A stretch of 64,000 nucleotides of DNA. Origin: Clostridiales bacterium (GTDB taxonomy: Bacteria > Bacillota > Clostridia > Lachnospirales > Lachnospiraceae). The stretch spans positions 1 through 64,000 of the forward strand of contig JAAYHD010000032.1 of assembly GCA_012735495.1 (NCBI GenBank), given 5' to 3'. A program made the translations under genes and the position numbers. The notes under the pieces were generated by a model. That model made no database searches and was not told where the DNA came from. It saw only the letters and a list, made by a program, of their open reading frames with translations. Position 1 is the stretch's first letter, and every line of letters starts with the position of its first letter. Positions 60,010 through 64,000 of the stretch are shown here, one piece after another.

Positions 60010-62390
60010 CGGTTCCAGAATTCCGATACTATATCGGCCATGGAATCAATATCCACGGGGACAAAAGGGAACCACTCCCTTGGGAACAGCTGATAGTATT
60101 TCGGCTGGGCAAACCTCTCATCCAACAGTAAAATAATGCCCCGGTCTTCTTCCGTACGGATTACCCGTCCTGCAGACTGCAGGACTTTATTCATGCCCTG
60201 GTAAAGGTAAGCATAATCGAAGCCGTTCTTGCCCCTTTCGTCAAAATAACTTCTGAAAAGCTCCCTTTCGTTGCAGACCATGGGCAGTCCGGGACCAACT
60301 ATAACCGCTCCTATGAGCCTGCTTCTTTTTAAATCGATGCCCTCGCTGAATATACCGCCCATAACGCAGAACGCAATTCGCGTCTGCGTCGGGTTTTCCA
60401 CAAAATCCTCGAGAAACATCTCTTTTTCCTCTTCCTTCATATTGCTGCCCTGCATTACAATTCCGTCAATTTCGCCTTCCGCGAGCTCAAAAACCGCCTG
60501 CATCATTTGGTACGAAGGAAAAAAGACCAGGTAATTCCCTGTTTTCAGTCTTGTAAACTCCTTGATATATCTTATAATCCTCCGGTATTCGCTGTTGTTC
60601 CTCCTGTTATATCTGGTGCTTACGTCGGCTCCCACCATTACCAGCCGGTTTTCCTTCTTAAAGGACGACGGGGCATATACGGCATAATCGTCCTCATTTC
60701 CTCCCAACTGGTCCATGTAATACTTGATGGGAAGCAGGGTCGCGGAAAAAAGCACCGCGCTCCTGCCCCGTTCATAACACCTGGCCAGGTTTTTTGACGG
60801 ATCCATGCATTGAAGCTTTATTCTGAATCTCTCATCTTCATCATAATCGGTATATATCGTATAATTCTCATCCAGAATATCATATATATTAAGAAAATGC
60901 CTTATATCCAGGTACAGCTTGCTTATCTCCTCGCCGACATTCTTAGCTTCCTGGAAATAAGCTTCATACTCACCTATAAGCTCCATAAGGTGTATGATAA
61001 AGTCACTGATATCGTAAACAACCTCAAACTCGTCACATTCTCTCTTAAGCTTCAGCAGATCCTTGTTGCACTTGTCAATGCATTTAACCAGCTTGGTATG
61101 AGCGTCCTTTACGGACCGCTTCACCAGCAGGAAATCCTCCTTGTATAAGACGGCGCTGAACATCTCCCTGGCCCTGTCCACAAGATTATGGGCTTCGTCA
61201 ATCAGGAAAACATAGTCCTCCTGCCTGTCGTTGGCAAAAAACCTGCGAAGATAAACATTCGGGTCAAAGACATAATTGTAATCACATATGATTGCATCGG
61301 ACCACAAGGTCACATCCAGGGACATTTCAAACGGACAGACATTATGCTTTTTGGCATAATATAAAATCAGGTCCCTGGTTATTTTATCCTCGTTTATGAG
61401 CATATCGTATACCGCCGCGTTAACCCTGTCATAATGGCCCTTGGCCCTGGGGCAGGATGCCGGGTTGCAGTCCGGTTTATCCAATATGCATACCTTTTCC
61501 TTTGCCGTTATGGTGGTTACCTTGATGCTTAATCCCTTGTCCGTAAGAACCCGGAATGTTTCTTCCGCGGCTGTTCTTGTTATGGTCTTGGCCGTAAGGT
61601 AAAAAATCTTGCTGACAATCCCGGTTCCCATCGCTTTGACTGCCGGAAACACCGTAGATATTGTCTTTCCGACACCCGTGGGGGCTTCTATGAACAGCTT
61701 CTTCTTTCTAAGTATGGTCCTATAAACACCTGCTGCCAGCTCCTTCTGGCCTTCCCTGTATGTAAACGGGAATTCAAGGGCATTTATCCCGTCGTTTCTT
61801 TTGTCTATCCATTTTATTTGCCATACCGCCCATTTCGCATATTCGTTAATCAAATCATTAAACCACCGGCCGATTTCCTCGAAAGAAAAACTCTCTTCAA
61901 AGTATTTGACGCTTTCCGATTCCAGGTTGACATATGTCAGGCGTATGCCTATTTGCGAATGCCTGTGTTTTACAGCATATATGTATGCATAGCACATTGC
62001 CTGGGCCCGGTGGACCGAAACCGGTTCTGCCAGGTATGCCAGGTCCATGTATACCCCTTTAATTTCATCAATTACCGCCTCGGGCTTTGCGCCGATGAAT
62101 GAATCATCCGCTTCATCCGGCTTGCTTGAAAATACCCCGTCCGCCCTGCCTTCCACCGTTAGCTCCAGGGATACCCCGTCATAATTCACAGGAACCGTGA
62201 TGCTTAAAGCAACCTCGGACGCATAATCCGCCCCCATCTGCTTTTGAAGCTTCCTGTGAATGCGCCCTCCGGCTCGCATGGCTTCGATCTCGTCCCTGCC
62301 TCCCCGGGTATTGTCCAGGTCTCCGCTTCGCATGATAAACTCCACAAGATTCCTAACAGATATGCTGATTTCCTTGACACTTTCGCTCAT
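60006..62390 (-). CDS. Nuclease-helicase fusion: Cas4/RecB-like nuclease plus DinG/XPD-type helicase
   Basis: 794 residues from ATG 62390 (GGAGG 9 nt upstream; 21 earlier codons open). Residues to about 195 look like a PD-(D/E)xK nuclease: EGRADGV, VIDEIKGVY (E-x-K) and HRAQAMCYAYIYA (Q-x3-Y). The rest is a superfamily 2 helicase: Walker A EAPTGVGKTIST, CILDKPDCNPASC as part of the iron-sulfur cysteine set, DEAH in LIDEAHNLVDRAREMF, late SEGIDLKRSRLIGAVIVGPGLP and QSAGRVIRTEEDRG. Probably a 5'-3' DNA repair helicase with an attached nuclease. No cas gene is near. Confidence 0.88.
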   Translation of the reverse strand: MSESVKEISISVRNLVEFIMRSGDLDNTRGGRDEIEAMRAGGRIHRKLQKQMGADYASEVALSITVPVNYDGVSLELTVEGRADGVFSSKPDEADDSFIGAKPEAVIDEIKGVYMDLAYLAEPVSVHRAQAMCYAYIYAVKHRHSQIGIRLTYVNLESESVKYFEESFSFEEIGRWFNDLINEYAKWAVWQIKWIDKRNDGINALEFPFTYREGQKELAAGVYRTILRKKKLFIEAPTGVGKTISTVFPAVKAMGTGIVSKIFYLTAKTITRTAAEETFRVLTDKGLSIKVTTITAKEKVCILDKPDCNPASCPRAKGHYDRVNAAVYDMLINEDKITRDLILYYAKKHNVCPFEMSLDVTLWSDAIICDYNYVFDPNVYLRRFFANDRQEDYVFLIDEAHNLVDRAREMFSAVLYKEDFLLVKRSVKDAHTKLVKCIDKCNKDLLKLKRECDEFEVVYDISDFIIHLMELIGEYEAYFQEAKNVGEEISKLYLDIRHFLNIYDILDENYTIYTDYDEDERFRIKLQCMDPSKNLARCYERGRSAVLFSATLLPIKYYMDQLGGNEDDYAVYAPSSFKKENRLVMVGADVSTRYNRRNNSEYRRIIRYIKEFTRLKTGNYLVFFPSYQMMQAVFELAEGEIDGIVMQGSNMKEEEKEMFLEDFVENPTQTRIAFCVMGGIFSEGIDLKRSRLIGAVIVGPGLPMVCNERELFRSYFDERGKNGFDYAYLYQGMNKVLQSAGRVIRTEEDRGIILLLDERFAQPKYYQLFPREWFPFVPVDIDSMADIVSEFWNR

Positions 62391-62440
62391 AAACGGTTTC
62401 CTCCATGGCAGCCGGACATAATCTGCCGGCAATATGGGAT

Positions 62441-62487
62441 ATAAAAAAGACATCCTGCAGGATGCCCGATGACATCCTTCGGATGTC
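62441..62487 (-). terminator. Double hairpin and terminator upstream of the helicase gene
   Basis: On the minus strand, GACATCC-GAA-GGATGTC (62471-62487) is followed by CATCCTGCAGGATG (62451-62464) and TCTTTTTTAT. The shared GACATCC/GGATGTC arms allow alternative pairing. It ends the 62.5 kb small gene; it also lies 50-90 bp before the helicase start. Confidence 0.75.
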
Positions 62488-62548
62488 TTTAATTATAGCA
62501 TAATTTTTGATTTTATACCCGGAAACTGTCCGAATTACCATTAAGAAT

Positions 62549-62791
62549 CTATATATAGAAGTCTTCAAGCTCTTCGTCAAGTGTTCCGTTCTCGTAGTGC
62601 TTGATCCAGTTTGTCTTAGCCCCCTTCTTTCGTGATGCGGAGTGTCCGCGCCTGTCATACTCATCATATAAAAGTTTCTTGCTCATTGCTCTCTTTTCCC
62701 GCTCAATTCGCTTCATAGTCTGATATTTGGCCATCTGCGGATCAATGGGAATCCTGCTGTTGCTCTCATTTGGCCCTGTGGTAGCCACCAA
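62549..62791 (-). CDS. Small charged protein of unknown function
   Basis: 80 residues, basic and acidic throughout (KRIEREKRAMSKKLLYDEYDRRGHSASRKKGAKTNWIKHYENGTLDEELEDFYI), no cysteines, no membrane segment. Start TTG 62791 or GTG 62788 after GAGAGGGG. It is divergent from the DUF1292 gene and ends before a double hairpin. I do not recognise a family; possibly a nucleic-acid-associated or regulatory protein. Confidence 0.6.
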   Translation of the reverse strand: MVATTGPNESNSRIPIDPQMAKYQTMKRIEREKRAMSKKLLYDEYDRRGHSASRKKGAKTNWIKHYENGTLDEELEDFYI

Positions 62792-62901
62792 AATTTACCC
62801 CTCTCTTTAATAATAATTAGTAATATTAAGTTGTCACATTTAATTTTAAAATATTTTAAGTTAAAGTCAATATTTATTTGTTTTAAATATATGTTTTACA
62901 C

Positions 62902-62960
62902 TTGCATTTTTTGCCTACATCTGATACATTTTATGTATATTCTTCTAATGATATCATTAG
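62902..62960 (+). promoter_or_regulatory. Candidate promoter and perfect palindrome upstream of the DUF1292 gene
   Basis: TTGCAT (62902-62907), 17-bp spacer, TACATT (62925-62930). A perfect 16-bp palindrome CTAATGATATCATTAG lies at 62945-62960, just past the expected start site and before the ribosome binding site, as for an operator. Confidence 0.5.
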
Positions 62961-62988
62961 GGGAAAATTCTAAAAGTGAGGTAATAAT

Positions 62989-63348
62989 ATGAACGGACAC
63001 AATCATAACGATAACTGCGGATGCGGTCACGATGACATGTACGATTACATTACATTGTCCCTGGACGATGGTACGGAACTGCAATGTGTTGTGCTTGAAA
63101 TTTTTACGGTAGACGATAAAGAGTATATTGCTCTTCAACCTATAGACGGGGAAGAGGATGATAATGTTTTTCTATATCGCTTTATCCAGGAAAATGAAGA
63201 CGATGAACCTCAACTCCTGAACATCGAGGATGATGAGGAATTCGAGGCGGTTGCGGATGCATTCGAAGAAATACTGGACACCCGGGAGTTCGACGAAATA
63301 TTTGATGAGGACGCCGAAGAGTACGACTTTGACGAGGATGATGAATAG
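62989..63348 (+). CDS. DUF1292 domain protein
   Basis: 119 residues. N-terminal His/Asn/Cys-rich tail MNGHNHNDNCGCGHD, then the DUF1292 core YDYITLSLDDGTELQCVVLEIFTVDDKEYIALQPIDGEED...NVFLYRF, and a long acidic tail of Asp/Glu. Such proteins are widespread in Firmicutes next to ruvX/udk-type genes, function unknown. Strongly acidic overall. ATG 62989 follows GAGGTAATAAT. Confidence 0.9.
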   Translation: MNGHNHNDNCGCGHDDMYDYITLSLDDGTELQCVVLEIFTVDDKEYIALQPIDGEEDDNVFLYRFIQENEDDEPQLLNIEDDEEFEAVADAFEEILDTREFDEIFDEDAEEYDFDEDDE

Positions 63349-63409
63349 TAATCCGATATTGTCAGGGTGCTTTGATGCCAGGCATGGCATCACGGCACCC
63401 TTTCTTATT

Positions 63410-64000
63410 TTATCCGCGCTCACCGGTTTCCGCTATGAATCGGGACGGAGACATGGACTTGTTATAGCGCTGCCCGCAGCTGAATATATACAGCTTGTTC
63501 TTAGCCCTGGTCATTGCCACGTAAAACAGCCTTCTCTCTTCTTCGATGCTTTCAGGAAGCACCGACTTTTTATGGGGCATTATGCCTTCATTTGCATCCA
63601 TAATGAAAACTGTTGAAAACTCCAGGCCCTTTGAGCCATGCATGGTCATTATCCGGACTGCGTCGGCCTTATTGCCTGCCATTTTGGCAGCCTGCCTTAT
63701 AAGCTCTTCTTTGTATTCCTCCATGAATGAAAACCATTCCGAATATGTGTTAAACCCTCTTGCGCTCTCCTGAAGCTCATCCAGGATGTCCGTAAGCTCC
63801 TCCGGTTTAATCCTGCGTTTTGCAGCATAATCCCTTAAGAATTCTTCATATCCTATTCCCCTTCGTATATACTGGATTGCAGCGTATGGCTTCATCCCTG
63901 AAAGCATGGCAAGATCATATTCCAGCTGCTCGATCCTGTCAAGCATCCATTTCTTGTCCTCATAATACTCTTTAATCTCTTCAATGCTTGTGTTGGGGCT
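63410..64000 (-). CDS. UvrD/PcrA-family DNA helicase (partial, C-terminal part)
   Basis: The frame is open to the window edge: the N-terminal part is outside. About 196 residues are seen, from SPNTSIEEIKEYYEDKKW on. Late helicase motifs IMTMHGSKGLEFSTVFIMDANEG (motif V) and EEERRLFYVAMTRAKNKLYIF (motif VI) are intact. It is the 3'-5' superfamily 1 helicase used in repair and replication restart. It ends RFIAETGERG, without the longer C-terminal extension of typical PcrA, so it may be a shorter UvrD-like paralog. Confidence 0.9.
   Translation of the reverse strand, partial: SPNTSIEEIKEYYEDKKWMLDRIEQLEYDLAMLSGMKPYAAIQYIRRGIGYEEFLRDYAAKRRIKPEELTDILDELQESARGFNTYSEWFSFMEEYKEELIRQAAKMAGNKADAVRIMTMHGSKGLEFSTVFIMDANEGIMPHKKSVLPESIEEERRLFYVAMTRAKNKLYIFSCGQRYNKSMSPSRFIAETGERG

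Noticed and set aside
60006..62390. CRISPR-associated role of the nuclease-helicase
   Set aside because: No repeat array and no cas gene in the window; Cas4-like domains occur in many repair helicases.

Overview
The window looks like chromosome from a motile, endospore-forming, probably anaerobic member of the Clostridia (Lachnospiraceae-like). The signs are a cotJA-cotJB-cotJC spore coat operon, flagellar genes (flhO/flhP-type rod proteins, YvyF, a rod-binding protein, CheW), a PPi-type phosphofructokinase, a tryptophan T-box, an FMN riboswitch, long-form HPF and strong AGGAGG ribosome binding sites. No rRNA, tRNA, CRISPR array, transposase or phage module was seen. Most of it is ordinary conserved chromosome.

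Layout. 1-8 kb (minus strand): the tRNA t6A genes tsaD (cut by the window edge), a tsaB-rimI fusion and tsaE, plus rnz, ribU under an FMN riboswitch, and tex. At 8.3 kb there is a plus-strand protein with an HExxH motif resembling SprA-related proteins, followed by a 128-bp element with inverted-repeat ends. 9-13 kb: the aspartate-to-threonine operon (ACT regulator, hom, an ApgM-like predicted homoserine kinase, lysC). 13.5-18.5 kb: cheW, prfB with its programmed +1 frameshift, secA and hpf. A gene-poor AT-rich stretch (18.5-19.1 kb) carries three perfect DnaA boxes. 19-31 kb: a PilZ protein, a secreted NlpC/P60 enzyme, trxB, an acyl-ACP thioesterase, cvfB, yvyF, comF, a nucleotidyltransferase, recD2, a flagellar rod block and mreB. 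31.5-36.5 kb: the str block (rpsL, rpsG, fusA, tuf). 36.6-42 kb (plus strand): a PfkB kinase, a Trp T-box with trpB2, plsC and an SH3-SleB-like cell wall hydrolase.

42-56.7 kb is the accessory part. It is a divergent catabolic island around a LacI-family regulator. The minus arm encodes a PPC/DUF296 protein, a Liv-type ABC importer, a class II aldolase and perhaps the PPi-phosphofructokinase. The plus arm encodes a TIM-barrel isomerase, a beta-keto acid cleavage enzyme (BKACE), a thiolase, a DUF1537 acid-sugar kinase, an SDR dehydrogenase and RpiB. Palindromes of the form TGTAAACGTTTACA lie in both control regions. I read it as an inducible pathway for an unidentified acid sugar or beta-keto acid; this is the best candidate here for an undescribed system.

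56.8-64 kb: cotJ operon, diacylglycerol kinase-like and VanZ-like proteins, a nuclease-helicase fusion of the DinG/XPD type, a small unknown protein, a DUF1292 protein, and the C-terminal end of a PcrA/UvrD helicase cut by the window edge.

Start sites were moved from the longest possible reading frame wherever a ribosome binding site or family length decided it; these cases are stated in the entries. Family assignments come from reading motifs by eye; no database search was run.
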